A stretch of DNA of 64,000 bases from an uncultured Rikenellaceae bacterium (GCA_904501625.1 CAJGBR010000002.1:13072-77071), one strand, 5' to 3'. Shown: positions 8,502 to 17,998, numbered from the stretch's first letter. Program-made: numbers and translations. Notes: generated from the letters alone by a model not told the origin.

Positions 8502-9845
8502 TTATTTAATCTTTTTAAACATTCGTCCGAATCTCACCTTGCCACTAAACAGCGTTTTGTTTTTATCCAGCGAGAGCCAGACAAACGACGCCCTACCAAC
8601 GATATGATCTTCCGGCACAAAACCCCAATATCTCGAGTCTGCCGAGTTGTGACGATTATCACCCATCATAAAATAGTAGTTCATTGCAAAGGTGTAACTA
8701 TCAGCAATTTTACCATCAATATAGATTTTATCACCTTCGACCTTCAGATCGTGATTTTCGTAGACATCAATTATTCGTTCATACAATGGCAGATTGTCCA
8801 AAGTAAGTTTCACTGTAGCTCCCTTTCTCGGAATCCACAATGGTCCGAACATATCTTCCGACCAGGGATATTTACTCAGGTTTGCGGGGAAAATATTGAA
8901 ATTGGCATCACTTAATGTCACTTTCTCGATTGAGGTCACATTGCCCAACTTACCCAATTCCACAACATTTTCCGCAGTCAGCGGTATGTAATAAGTACTC
9001 CCCGAATAAGAGACATCTTCATTTACTATTCCGAGTTTTTCGAACACCATCGGATTAATTGGACTTGTAGTCTCGATTTTGTGGACAAATTGTTTTCCAG
9101 GAATTTCAGCCTGAAGTTCTCCGTTTACGAACAACTGACCCTTGATAATTTGCAACGTATCACCCGGGATTGCCACAGCACGCTTAATGTAGTTTTCGCG
9201 TTTATCGACAGGACGTGAAATTATTTTACTATTTTCTACTACATATTTTCGTCCGTAGATTCGACACAGATCATAGTAATTCTGAAATGGTTCAGCCAAT
9301 GCAACGGTATCTCCCGCCGGGAAATTGAACACAACCACATCGTTACGATGAATCGTATCAAACCCTGCGATTCTCTTGTATGGTCTTTTAATCCACTCAA
9401 CAAACGATGGTACATCTTTAGTCAGTGGCATTGTATGGTGAACAAAGGGGAAAGTCAGTGGAGTATTGGGTAACTTCGGACCATAACTCATTTTGCTGAC
9501 ACACAGATAGTCGCCCACCAACAGACTCTTTTCCATTGAAGATGTCGGGATAACATACATCTCAAAGAAGAATATTCTGATGAGCGTAGCCACAACCACT
9601 GCGAATATAATTGTCTCAATCCATTCGGCAGTTTTCTTATAAGATTTACTTGCTTGTTTTTTTTGTTTATATTTCTCGCCGAAAGCTCTATAAAGAAACT
9701 TTGATATATATATATCATATATTACAGCGACACCGACAATCATCCAATAATTCTTTGCCCACACGACAAACCAGAGCAGATAAATTATGCTCCAGAACAA
9801 GAACTTGGTCCACTTATTAGTCAAAAATTTTTTCAAACTGTCCAT
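8502..9845 (-). CDS. lepB: Signal peptidase I, long Bacteroidota form
   Basis: LepB cleaves signal peptides of exported proteins at the outer face of the inner membrane. The 447-residue form is much longer than E. coli LepB (324) but normal for Bacteroidota. Two or three hydrophobic segments lie at about 14-50 and 76-95. The catalytic serine is Ser103 in PTSSMEKSLL and the general base is Lys221 in YIKRAVAIPGD. The conserved GDNRHNSADSRYWG box is at 395-408. An insertion of over 100 residues separates the Lys box from the final box. It lies 11 bp downstream of dapB. Confidence 0.95.
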   Translation of the reverse strand: MDSLKKFLTNKWTKFLFWSIIYLLWFVVWAKNYWMIVGVAVIYDIYISKFLYRAFGEKYKQKKQASKSYKKTAEWIETIIFAVVVATLIRIFFFEMYVIPTSSMEKSLLVGDYLCVSKMSYGPKLPNTPLTFPFVHHTMPLTKDVPSFVEWIKRPYKRIAGFDTIHRNDVVVFNFPAGDTVALAEPFQNYYDLCRIYGRKYVVENSKIISRPVDKRENYIKRAVAIPGDTLQIIKGQLFVNGELQAEIPGKQFVHKIETTSPINPMVFEKLGIVNEDVSYSGSTYYIPLTAENVVELGKLGNVTSIEKVTLSDANFNIFPANLSKYPWSEDMFGPLWIPRKGATVKLTLDNLPLYERIIDVYENHDLKVEGDKIYIDGKIADSYTFAMNYYFMMGDNRHNSADSRYWGFVPEDHIVGRASFVWLSLDKNKTLFSGKVRFGRMFKKIK

Positions 9846-9856
9846 AAATTGAATTG

Positions 9857-10582
9857 TTATATTCCCAACATATCATTCATTGAGAAAATTCCCTTTTTAT
9901 CGGCAACATACTCGGCAGCCAGCACAGCACCCATTGCGAGTCCGCGTCTGTTTTTTGCTGAATGACTCAGCACTATAGTATCCTGATCCGATTCCCAGAT
10001 AATTGTATGCACACCTGGCACCACTCCACGTCGCACTGAAGTAACTCCGAGTTCTGATGGGTTTGTAGTCCACCCATCTACCCACGATTTTTTTCTATCC
10101 GAATTTTCCAGAATACCCTGAGCAAGAGTTATTGCCGTACCACTTGGAGCATCTACTTTTCCCGTGTGGTGCGTCTCTTCAACCGTAACATCATATTGTG
10201 AAAAATCTCTCATAAGTTGAGCAAGTTTTCGATTCACAGCAAACATCACATTCACTCCGATACTGAAATTTGATGCATAAAAAAATGCTCCATTGTTTTC
10301 GAGACATACTCTTCGAGCCTCTTCCATTTTATCAAGCCAACCCGTTGTACCTGATACTACGGGGACACCTGCTTTGAATGCCTTACAGACATTAGCGAAT
10401 GCCTCTGAAGGGGTAGTAAACTCGATAACTACATCTACCGACTTCAAATTTTCGGCAGTAAACTGTTCGACATTATCTTTATCTATAATCAGTTCGATCG
10501 AATGGCCTCTCTGTTTTGCAACACTTTCAATTTCGTGGCCCATTCTTCCATATCCTACTAAAGCGATCTTCATTATTGACAA
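9857..10582 (-). CDS. dapB: 4-hydroxy-tetrahydrodipicolinate reductase DapB
   Basis: DapB reduces hydroxytetrahydrodipicolinate with NAD(P)H in the diaminopimelate/lysine pathway, which feeds peptidoglycan and protein synthesis. The 241-residue protein has the nucleotide-binding loop VGYGRMGHE near residues 9-17. The SGTTGW strand is at 77-82, and the catalytic motif EETHHTGKVDAPSGTA runs from 135 to 150, with His138 and Lys142 as likely catalytic residues. An ATG three codons in (10573) gives the more usual MKIALVG N-terminus and is an equally good start. It is notable that a lysine biosynthesis gene and a lysine fermentation operon share this window. Confidence 0.95.
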   Translation of the reverse strand: MSIMKIALVGYGRMGHEIESVAKQRGHSIELIIDKDNVEQFTAENLKSVDVVIEFTTPSEAFANVCKAFKAGVPVVSGTTGWLDKMEEARRVCLENNGAFFYASNFSIGVNVMFAVNRKLAQLMRDFSQYDVTVEETHHTGKVDAPSGTAITLAQGILENSDRKKSWVDGWTTNPSELGVTSVRRGVVPGVHTIIWESDQDTIVLSHSAKNRRGLAMGAVLAAEYVADKKGIFSMNDMLGI

Positions 10583-10598
10583 ACTATTATACTATCAA

Positions 10599-10949
10599 TT
10601 ACATCACTACACTCTGTTCGGTTATCATATAACTTGCGACTCCGAGCGATACTACCAACAATACATACAACACCCAAAGCACGACAGATGTAATCAGTGA
10701 TGCGAGAGCCCATTTTTTTGCTTTTCGGGCAGCGTCTCGAGCCTCATTCTGATATCCCCTTAACCAAAGGTTATTCACCTTTGCTGCATATACGATAGAG
10801 ACTATTCCGAATGGCATAAAACAAAATATCGTAGCCAAAATAGCCCATACTAAATTATTGTCCGGAGGCAGTTGAGGCAGATTCTGAGAACTATGTTGTG
10901 TTTGTTCTGCCGAATTTGCACTATAAGTTGTTTCCATACATTTAGACAC
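10599..10949 (-). CDS. CD225/dispanin family two-helix membrane protein
   Basis: A 116-residue protein. A polar, Gln/Pro-rich N-terminus of about 30 residues is followed by a hydrophobic segment (NLVWAILATIFCFMPFGIVS, about 32-51), a basic loop with ARDAARKAKKWA, and a second hydrophobic segment at about 83-110. This is the layout of bacterial CD225/dispanin proteins, relatives of eukaryotic IFITM proteins; their bacterial role is not established. It is first in the operon leading into dapB. With the -7 box at 10964-10971, the ATG at 10949 would leave a leader of only about 10 nt, so the in-frame ATG at 10937 may be the true start. Confidence 0.8.
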   Translation of the reverse strand: MSKCMETTYSANSAEQTQHSSQNLPQLPPDNNLVWAILATIFCFMPFGIVSIVYAAKVNNLWLRGYQNEARDAARKAKKWALASLITSVVLWVLYVLLVVSLGVASYMITEQSVVM

Positions 10950-10963
10950 TCAATTTCAGTCTA

Positions 10964-10971
10964 CAAAGATA
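10964..10971 (-). promoter_or_regulatory. -7 promoter element of the CD225-dapB-lepB-pyrBI operon
   Basis: Read on the minus strand this is TATCTTTG, an exact TAnnTTTG match, 14 bp before the first possible ATG of the operon. I see no convincing TTTG at the usual upstream distance. Confidence 0.55.
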
Positions 10972-11041
10972 ATCAAAAAATAATTAAATTAATATCATTC
11001 CGAACAATTCCCGTTCCCGACAATTCGAACTTTAAAAAAAA

Positions 11042-11073
11042 TTTGGAACGAATAGCAAAAAGCACTAAATTTG
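11042..11073 (+). promoter_or_regulatory. Promoter of hflX
   Basis: TTTG at 11042-11045, a 20-nt spacer and TAAATTTG at 11066-11073 give a full Bacteroidota promoter. Transcription would begin near 11079, leaving a leader of about 30 nt before the hflX ATG at 11110. Confidence 0.65.
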
Positions 11074-11109
11074 TTGAATATAATGTTGCGTTTCAACGAA
11101 TCGTAGAGT

Positions 11110-12303
11110 ATGGACAAATTGAATATAACAGAAAATAATATCGAACGAGCCGTATTGATTGGTATCATCGTCGACCGACAACCTATATCTCAAGTTGAGG
11201 AGTATCTTGACGAGTTAGAATTTCTGGCTCTGACCGATGGTATAACAACGGTTAAGAGGTTTACCCAGAAGGTAATCCGAGCAAATTCCAAGACTTTTGT
11301 CGGTCAGGGTAAGATTAATGAAATTGCAGCCTATATCGAAGAACACCAAATCAATACTGCCATTTTCGATGACGAACTCAGTCCGTCACAGATGCGTAAT
11401 ATTGAGAAAGAGCTCAAATGTCGAGTACTCGATCGCACTACGCTTATCTTGGACATTTTTGCCCAACGTGCTACGACAGCATACGCTAAAACTCAGGTTG
11501 AATTGGCACAATACCAATATCTCTTACCTCGCCTGACAGGTATGTGGACTCACTTGGAACGTCAACGAGGCGGTATCAATATGCGTGGTCCCGGTGAAAC
11601 CGAAATCGAAACCGACCGTCGTATTGTTCGCGATAAGATATCCAGACTCAAAGAACAACTGAGCAAGATTGACCGTCAGATGTCATCACAACGCGGAAAT
11701 CGAGGCTCAATGGTTCGCGTAGCACTTGTCGGTTACACCAATGTCGGGAAATCGACACTGATGAATCTTATCAGCAAAAGTGAAGTCTTTGCCGAAAATA
11801 AACTTTTTGCCACATTGGACACTACGGTTCGCAAGGTTGTAATCGAGAATTTACCATTTCTGCTAAGCGATACCGTAGGTTTTATCCGAAAACTCCCTCA
11901 CCAACTTGTAGAATCATTCAAGAGTACATTGGACGAAGTTCGTGAAGCCGATCTATTGTTGCACGTTGTAGATATTTCGCACCCCAACTTCGAAGAACAA
12001 ATGAATGTTGTAAAACAAACTCTATTCGAAATTGGTGCAGGCAATAAACCGGTTTACACCATATTCAACAAGATTGATAATTATAGATATATTCCGAAAG
12101 AAGAAGATGATCTGTCACCCATACTGGCAGAAAACATTTCGCTTGAAGAGTTGCAAAGTATGTGGCTTGCCAAGGACGATCAACCCAAAATATTCATCTC
12201 TGCAAAACAGAAGACCAATATCGATAAATTCCGCAAGGATTTGTATGGAATGGTCCGTGAAATTCACGCAGGACGCTATCCATTCAATAACTATCTGTAC
12301 TAA
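11110..12303 (+). CDS. hflX: Ribosome-associated GTPase HflX
   Basis: HflX is a GTPase that binds the 50S subunit and can split stalled or idle 70S ribosomes under stress. The 397-residue protein has the N-terminal nucleotide-binding-like domain with TFVGQGKINEI (about 62-72) and the linker signature GGINMRGPGETEIETD at 154-169. A coiled coil follows, then the G domain: Walker A GYTNVGKST at 208-216, DTVGF (G3) and NKID (G4). It opens a plus-strand run with its own promoter, and upp follows after 27 bp. Length and motifs are standard. Confidence 0.95.
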   Translation: MDKLNITENNIERAVLIGIIVDRQPISQVEEYLDELEFLALTDGITTVKRFTQKVIRANSKTFVGQGKINEIAAYIEEHQINTAIFDDELSPSQMRNIEKELKCRVLDRTTLILDIFAQRATTAYAKTQVELAQYQYLLPRLTGMWTHLERQRGGINMRGPGETEIETDRRIVRDKISRLKEQLSKIDRQMSSQRGNRGSMVRVALVGYTNVGKSTLMNLISKSEVFAENKLFATLDTTVRKVVIENLPFLLSDTVGFIRKLPHQLVESFKSTLDEVREADLLLHVVDISHPNFEEQMNVVKQTLFEIGAGNKPVYTIFNKIDNYRYIPKEEDDLSPILAENISLEELQSMWLAKDDQPKIFISAKQKTNIDKFRKDLYGMVREIHAGRYPFNNYLY

Positions 12304-12330
12304 AAAGCACACAATCAAAACTGAACAGAT

Positions 12331-12984
12331 ATGCTAAGGGTACTTGACAGAGAAAATACTATTCTGAACAGATATGTTTCAGAACTGCGAGATGCGACCA
12401 TCCAACAAGACCGTGTTCGTTTTCGTAAAAATCTCGAACGTATCGGACGTATAATGGCTTATGAAATCAGTCGTACATTCGACTACGTTCCACGCGAAGT
12501 ATGTTCGCCACTGGGACAAACCAATGTTATGTTACCCACCAACGAAATTGTCTTGGCTACACTACTGAGATCTGGATTGCCCTTTCACGCAGGATTTCTT
12601 GATATGTTCGATCAGGCAGATAGTTCATTCATATCAGCCTACCGCAAGTACCATAAGGACGGGAGCTACTCCATCGAAATGGACTACGTATCCAGCAGCT
12701 CGATCAAGAGAAAAACCTTAATTATAATCGATCCATTACTGGCGACAGGAACATCAAGTGTCAAGGCATTCGAAGCCCTGACCAACGAAGCAGGTTTACC
12801 CAACGAGGTCCATTTTGCATCAGTCGTAGCAACTCCTACCGGTGTAGACCATATAATCAAACATCTCTCATCTCGCAAGGTTACGATATGGACAGCTTCT
12901 CTAGATCAAGAACTTACAGCAAGATCATACATTGTTCCTGGCATCGGTGATGTGGGAGATCTCTCATTTGGAGATAAAATCTAA
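12331..12984 (+). CDS. upp: Uracil phosphoribosyltransferase
   Basis: This enzyme salvages uracil with PRPP to give UMP. The 217-residue protein has the PRPP-binding loop IIIDPLLATGTSS in the C-terminal half. The terminal GIGDVGDLSFG resembles the uracil-binding GDAGDR-type segment of UPRTases, with GDVGDL in place of the common GDAGDR. It lies between hflX and a SUI1-like gene with short gaps (27 and 9 bp), so all three are probably co-transcribed. Together with pyrBI elsewhere in the window, the cell has both synthesis and salvage of pyrimidines. The substituted terminal motif makes the exact base specificity slightly less certain. Confidence 0.88.
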   Translation: MLRVLDRENTILNRYVSELRDATIQQDRVRFRKNLERIGRIMAYEISRTFDYVPREVCSPLGQTNVMLPTNEIVLATLLRSGLPFHAGFLDMFDQADSSFISAYRKYHKDGSYSIEMDYVSSSSIKRKTLIIIDPLLATGTSSVKAFEALTNEAGLPNEVHFASVVATPTGVDHIIKHLSSRKVTIWTASLDQELTARSYIVPGIGDVGDLSFGDKI

Positions 12985-12993
12985 AAAATTGCT

Positions 12994-13344
12994 ATGTCAA
13001 ACAACGATTGGAAAAAACGTCTTAATATAGTCTATTCGACTAATCCGAATTTCAGTTACCAGACCGAAGAAGAGGAACAAATCGAAACGCTGTCACCTGA
13101 TAAACAAGATCTTCGCATCTGGCTCGACACACACATCAAAGGAGGTAAACGAGCTACGATAGTCAAGGGTTTTATCGGAAGCGATGATGATCTAACTGAA
13201 CTTGCCCGCAAACTCAAGAGCAAATGCGGAGTCGGAGGCTCAACTCGTGATGGAGAAATTATCATTCAGGGAGATATGCGTGATCGCGTTCTCGACATAC
13301 TTATCGGAGAAGGATATCGTGCAAAAAAGGCAGGAGGTAAATGA
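12994..13344 (+). CDS. SUI1/eIF1-like translation factor (YciH family)
   Basis: A 116-residue protein whose C-terminal part, from about residue 38, matches the SUI1/YciH fold: LRIWLDTHIKGGKRATIVKGF, then CGVGGSTRDGEIIIQGDMRD and a final LIGEGYRAKKAGG. The family is homologous to eIF1; bacterial members are proposed to influence start-site fidelity, but their role is not well established. The N-terminal 35 residues are polar and probably flexible. It overlaps the next gene by 4 bases. Confidence 0.9.
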   Translation: MSNNDWKKRLNIVYSTNPNFSYQTEEEEQIETLSPDKQDLRIWLDTHIKGGKRATIVKGFIGSDDDLTELARKLKSKCGVGGSTRDGEIIIQGDMRDRVLDILIGEGYRAKKAGGK

Positions 13345-16163
13345 ATCATTATCTGATAATTCTCATCGTTCTGTTTAGTTTTTTCGCTGACAGAGCAAAC
13401 GCCCAATACTACAACGACGGACAAGACCGTTCGAAACTCAAATGGAACGAATCAAAATCAGGTTCGGTTAGATTGATATACCCACAAGGATACAATCGGA
13501 AAGCCAATCTGCTGAACAATTATTTTGAGATTCTACGCCACAGCGACACATTCGGATTTTCGATGAGAGCCCAAGAGGTGCCTGTCATTCTTCACACAGA
13601 GAATCTGCACTCGAACGGAGTCGTCGTTTGGGCACCACGACGAATCGAATTGCAAACTCTGTCTCAAATTAAAGCATCAGCGACTCCGTGGCTCAAACAA
13701 CTCTCAGCACACGAATACCGACACGTAGTACAGATGAGCAATCTGCGTCGAGGCATCACCCGACTGGGCAGCTACCTTCTTGGACAACAAGCCGTAGGTA
13801 TCGTATCAAGTTTGCTGCCCGAATGGTTTATGGAGGGAGATGCTACACTCGCCGAGACTCTGTCAGCCTATAATGGTCGTGGATTGCAACCTGACTTTAC
13901 TATCGGAATGAGAATGTTGCTAGACAACAAGGTTAATTATGGCTCAGATAAATGGTTCTGTGGATCATATAAGGATTTTGTTCCCGATCATTACCAAATT
14001 GGTTATCAGGTTGTAAATTGGTCATACACAAAATACGGAACAAAAATCTGGGATGAGGTTACAGATTATACAGCTCGTCACCCATATCTCATATTTACCC
14101 CGAACATATCGTTAAAACGCAAGTACAATAGCTCGCCGAGCAAACTACTTCGAGGCACTCTATCAGACCTTGAATCGTTTTGGCAATCACGCAAAAATAT
14201 TCAGAATAGTTCAACAATTATTCCCACACCTATAAGCAGTCATACCACCATCGAATATCCCGTCGCACTCGATGATTCTACGATTGTTGCCGTAGCCAGC
14301 GACTTCGACCATCTCAAGAGTTTAATACTCATTAACTTGAAAACCAACGAAGTCACTACCATTAGAAGAGTTCCGCGTTTAAATTCGCGTCCTGCGGTTG
14401 AGGGTAAGAATATTTGGTGGAGCGAATACCGTCCAAGCTGCTTCTGGGAGCAGAAAAACAAATCAATAATCTATCAACTTTCGCTTGATGATCCGAGCAG
14501 AGTCAACACAATTAAAACCTCAGAGAATGCATTTTTTACAACTCCAACTGACGAAGGTTTAGCTTGGATCGAGTCGACTATTGATGGACATTATTCGATT
14601 GTCACTCCAAATAAGCGAATAGAATTGGGAGATACTCTCTCGATTCACGGGTTGAGTTGGGATTCGCAAACAAAAAGATTTTACTACATAGGTCTATCAG
14701 ACTGTGGTATAGGTATTTACACTATTAACAATAACCATATTGAGAATATACTGCCACCATCGTTCGTGACCATCGACGATTTACGTTCGCATAATGGCAT
14801 TCTCTATTTTACCTCAACCATCTCCGGAGTAGACGAGGCTCACTGCCTAAACCTGAAGAGTGGAAAACAATCTCAACTGAGTCACTCAAAATATGGTTCT
14901 CGGTCACCATATCCTATTGACAATCAGATTATTCTCACGACCTATACAAAATATGGTTATCTCGCAGCACTTCAATCGGCAGACTCAATCTTTCGCGACA
15001 ATGTGTCGTGGAGAAAACTTCCTATGAATGTTGTCAATCCCGAACGCTACAATTGGGACATTGTCAATCTAGATACCCTGACAATTACACATCAAACGAA
15101 AGAGAACGATCGACGATTCCGCAAGTTTGGCCATCTGTTCAATGTTCATAGTTGGGGGCCTCTCAGCTATAATCCCATAGATATTGGTCAAGAAGAGGTT
15201 GGCAATTTTTATCCCGGGATTACCATTGTATCTCAAAGTCTGCTGAGCAATATGGTAGGTTACGTTTCGTGGGGAATCAAAAACAAAACAAGTTTCGTAC
15301 GTTCACAGATTGACTGGCTCGGCTGGGCAGTAAAATTCAGCGGTAAAGTTACATACGGTGGAGCCAAACAAACCATTCATACGGATAGTCGCGAAACCTA
15401 TGATTATGCTCGTAATAAATTCAATGACAAATATTTAAATTTAAATTTTTCGGCTTATCTTCCGATAAATCTATCAAGCGGATGGACCAATAGATATCTT
15501 ACGGCCCGAATCGATTACTTATTTGACAACTCTAAAATCGTATTCAAAAAAGAAGATTCGTTTATTTGCGAAAGACAAAATCATAAAGCTCGATTTTCAC
15601 TGCAATATAATAACAATCAAGTTATGTCCTATCGCGAATTTTTGCCACGATGGGGTTACGGATTGCGGTTAGATTATCTCCGAGCACTTGATTCGAACGA
15701 TTTCGGTAAAATTAAATCTATCTATGCACAGACCTACATTCCTGGTATAGTCCGTCACCACTCACTTAAATTAAGCGGAGCCATTCAGCAACAAAGTGAT
15801 GCACGATTCGGATTTTCGAATAAGATACTCTTCCCACGCGGTGCAACATACAACTTTGCCACTAAAAAACTACAGAGTTATTCAGCTGATTATCAATTCC
15901 CTTTGTGCTATCCAGATGGAGGAATTCCCGGCGTAGTTTATATCAAACGAATCCGTCTGAACCTATACTACAACGAATCCCGCTACACTGAATTCGGCTC
16001 AGCAAACCAAAAATGGCAATCCACATCGAGCATAGGTGGAGATTTGTATTTCGATTTCAATCCTCTCTCTCGTGCCACAACAAGCACAGCACGACTGAGT
16101 TTGAATATTCCGAACCAAACAAAAAAAGTAGAAATATCATTTTCCGTTGATATGAATTTCTGA
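13341..16163 (+). CDS. Exported HExxH-type metalloprotein with propeller-like middle and outer-membrane barrel-like end
   Basis: A 940-residue protein that I cannot assign to a characterised enzyme. Residues 1-21 form a signal peptide ending ANA before Gln22. Residues 124-128 are HEYRH, an HExxH zinc motif, and EWFMEGDATLAET at 161-173 offers a downstream Glu ligand, as in gluzincin-type peptidases. Residues of about 280-560 have repeating short strand patterns like TolB-type beta-propeller blades. The last 350 residues alternate polar and hydrophobic positions and end in a terminal Phe (VDMNF), typical of outer-membrane beta-barrels. I infer a surface or periplasmic metallopeptidase-like protein anchored in the outer membrane. 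It overlaps the SUI1-like gene by 4 bases. Confidence 0.75.
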   Translation: MNHYLIILIVLFSFFADRANAQYYNDGQDRSKLKWNESKSGSVRLIYPQGYNRKANLLNNYFEILRHSDTFGFSMRAQEVPVILHTENLHSNGVVVWAPRRIELQTLSQIKASATPWLKQLSAHEYRHVVQMSNLRRGITRLGSYLLGQQAVGIVSSLLPEWFMEGDATLAETLSAYNGRGLQPDFTIGMRMLLDNKVNYGSDKWFCGSYKDFVPDHYQIGYQVVNWSYTKYGTKIWDEVTDYTARHPYLIFTPNISLKRKYNSSPSKLLRGTLSDLESFWQSRKNIQNSSTIIPTPISSHTTIEYPVALDDSTIVAVASDFDHLKSLILINLKTNEVTTIRRVPRLNSRPAVEGKNIWWSEYRPSCFWEQKNKSIIYQLSLDDPSRVNTIKTSENAFFTTPTDEGLAWIESTIDGHYSIVTPNKRIELGDTLSIHGLSWDSQTKRFYYIGLSDCGIGIYTINNNHIENILPPSFVTIDDLRSHNGILYFTSTISGVDEAHCLNLKSGKQSQLSHSKYGSRSPYPIDNQIILTTYTKYGYLAALQSADSIFRDNVSWRKLPMNVVNPERYNWDIVNLDTLTITHQTKENDRRFRKFGHLFNVHSWGPLSYNPIDIGQEEVGNFYPGITIVSQSLLSNMVGYVSWGIKNKTSFVRSQIDWLGWAVKFSGKVTYGGAKQTIHTDSRETYDYARNKFNDKYLNLNFSAYLPINLSSGWTNRYLTARIDYLFDNSKIVFKKEDSFICERQNHKARFSLQYNNNQVMSYREFLPRWGYGLRLDYLRALDSNDFGKIKSIYAQTYIPGIVRHHSLKLSGAIQQQSDARFGFSNKILFPRGATYNFATKKLQSYSADYQFPLCYPDGGIPGVVYIKRIRLNLYYNESRYTEFGSANQKWQSTSSIGGDLYFDFNPLSRATTSTARLSLNIPNQTKKVEISFSVDMNF

Positions 16164-16192
16164 TAAACTAAGGAAATTCAAGTGAAATGTAG

Positions 16193-16200
16193 TATTTTTG
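16193..16200 (+). promoter_or_regulatory. Possible -7 element upstream of the exonuclease gene
   Basis: TATTTTTG matches TAnnTTTG and lies 16 bp before the ATG at 16217. No -33 TTTG is visible at the expected distance, so this is tentative. Confidence 0.35.
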
Positions 16201-16216
16201 CAACAAACCTAATGCA

Positions 16217-16795
16217 ATGTTTAAAGAGAGCATCGATAATGAAGAATTACTGCAATTACCCATCGGGACATTCGATGGCGAGATTGTTGTGATTAATAAT
16301 CAAGAAGATATGCTCTCTGCAGCAAATTATCTGCGTACGTTTGATGTCATTGGCTACGACACCGAAACCCGACCATCATTTCGCAAGGGCATTAGCAATA
16401 AGGTCTCGTTGCTGCAACTCTCTGGAACAGATCGCTGCTATCTGATACGACTAAATCAAACTCGTCTTTCGGCCGAGATAATCAGCATTCTCGAAGATAG
16501 CTCAATTACCAAGGTCGGAGCTGCCATTCGCGATGATATCCGATTGATGTGTCAACGCCAACGATTCACACCTTCGGGCTTTGTTGACCTTCAGAGTATC
16601 GTGAGTAAGTTTGGCATCAAAGAACTCAGCGTGAAAAAAATGGCAGCAATAATTCTTGGTGTCAGAATATCCAAAGCCCAGCGACTGACCAATTGGGAGG
16701 CCAAAACCCTAACCCAATCACAACAGATCTATGCAGCAACCGATGCGTGGATATGCCGTGAGATATATTTAAAACTGACTGCAAATAAATTATAA
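16217..16795 (+). CDS. DEDDy-type 3'-5' exonuclease
   Basis: A 192-residue, RNase D-like 3'-5' exonuclease domain protein. The first acidic pair is Asp48 and Glu50 in GYDTETRPSF. The second motif has Asp106/Asp107 in GAAIRDDIRLM, and the third is Tyr172-x3-Asp176 in YAATDAW, giving a complete DEDDy set. No HRDC or other accessory domain is present, so it is the stand-alone type common in Bacteroidota. The substrate (RNA or DNA) cannot be told from the sequence. It lies 8 bp upstream of the methyltransferase gene, suggesting a small RNA-processing operon. Confidence 0.9.
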   Translation: MFKESIDNEELLQLPIGTFDGEIVVINNQEDMLSAANYLRTFDVIGYDTETRPSFRKGISNKVSLLQLSGTDRCYLIRLNQTRLSAEIISILEDSSITKVGAAIRDDIRLMCQRQRFTPSGFVDLQSIVSKFGIKELSVKKMAAIILGVRISKAQRLTNWEAKTLTQSQQIYAATDAWICREIYLKLTANKL

Positions 16796-16803
16796 TCTGA
16801 GAA

Positions 16804-17985
16804 ATGGAAACCAAAATTATACTTAAACGAGGAAAAGAGAGTTCGTTGGACAGATTCCATCCGTGGATATTTTCGGGTGCAATTGCCCGCATTGATGGTA
16901 ATCCGAATGAAGGAGATATTGTTGCAGTATACGACTCAGAGGGAAATTTTCGAGCTCGAGGACACTACCAGATTGGCTCCATCACGGTACGTATCCTGAC
17001 CTTCGAAGATGAACCTATAGATTTCAATTGGTGGGGACTCAGATTAGAAAACGCATATATGATGCGTAAGGCTTTGGAATTGACCAACAATCCGCAAACC
17101 ACGTGCTACAGACTCGTACACGGTGAAGGTGATTTGCTACCCGGCCTAATCGTTGACATATATGGTTCGACGGCAGTAATTCAGGCACATACAGTAGGAA
17201 TGTACCTCAGTCGTCAGATTATTGCCGAAGCCCTGAAGGTTATTTACGAAGATCGTCTGATTTCGATTTACGATAAAAGCAGTGCTACTGTTCCATTTAA
17301 GGCAGGACTCAATGCAATTGACGGGTATCTATATGGCAGCCACTCTGAAGGCATTGTTCTCGAAAACGGCAATAAATTTGCCATTGATTGGGAGACAGGT
17401 CAAAAGACGGGATTTTTTCTCGACCAACGTAACAATCGCCAATTAGTAAGACACTACAGCAAAGGACGCAATGTATTGAATACGTTTTGTTATACAGGAG
17501 GTTTTTCGGTCTATGGCTTGGCTGGAGGAGCCAATTCGGTCACATCAGTTGACAGTTCAGAGAGAGCCGTAGAACTTGCTGCGAAAAATGTCGAGTTGAA
17601 CTTCGGAACGGCAGCAGCTCACCGAGCCGTAGCCTCAGATGTCTTTGACTTTTTCAAGAAAGATACCCAGACATATGATCTGATTATTCTCGATCCACCT
17701 GCATTTGCTAAACATCAAAAGGCACTTGGCAATGCATTACAGGGCTACAAAAGGCTCAATGCCAGAGCAATATCCCGTATCGCAGAGGGAGGAATACTCT
17801 TCACGTTCAGTTGTTCACAGGCTGTCAATCGCGAGCAGTTCCGCAATGCAGTGTTCTCGGCTGCAGCAATTGCTCGCAGAAATGTCCGAATACTGCACCA
17901 ATTGACTCAGCCCGAAGACCACCCTATTAATATCTATCACCCTGAGGGCGAATACCTTAAAGGACTTGTTTTGTATGTAGAATAA
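16804..17985 (+). CDS. RlmI-like class I rRNA methyltransferase with PUA domain
   Basis: The 393-residue protein has an N-terminal PUA-like RNA-binding domain (about 1-75, with HPWIFSGAI) followed by a RlmI-type Rossmann methyltransferase. The SAM region includes QKTGFFLDQRNNR and NTFCYTGGFS. The catalytic LDPPAFAK motif is near residue 298 and SCSQAVNREQF is near the end. RlmI methylates a 23S rRNA cytosine (C1962 in E. coli) at C5; this homologue probably does the same or a related modification. It is cytoplasmic and sits 8 bp after the exonuclease gene. Confidence 0.9.
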   Translation: METKIILKRGKESSLDRFHPWIFSGAIARIDGNPNEGDIVAVYDSEGNFRARGHYQIGSITVRILTFEDEPIDFNWWGLRLENAYMMRKALELTNNPQTTCYRLVHGEGDLLPGLIVDIYGSTAVIQAHTVGMYLSRQIIAEALKVIYEDRLISIYDKSSATVPFKAGLNAIDGYLYGSHSEGIVLENGNKFAIDWETGQKTGFFLDQRNNRQLVRHYSKGRNVLNTFCYTGGFSVYGLAGGANSVTSVDSSERAVELAAKNVELNFGTAAAHRAVASDVFDFFKKDTQTYDLIILDPPAFAKHQKALGNALQGYKRLNARAISRIAEGGILFTFSCSQAVNREQFRNAVFSAAAIARRNVRILHQLTQPEDHPINIYHPEGEYLKGLVLYVE

Positions 17986-17998
17986 AAAAATTAAAGAT

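Noticed and set aside
9706..9722. A TA-dinucleotide repeat run as a microsatellite or phase switch
   Set aside because: It is short, falls in a region coding for Tyr and Ile in lepB, and a change in length would break an essential gene.
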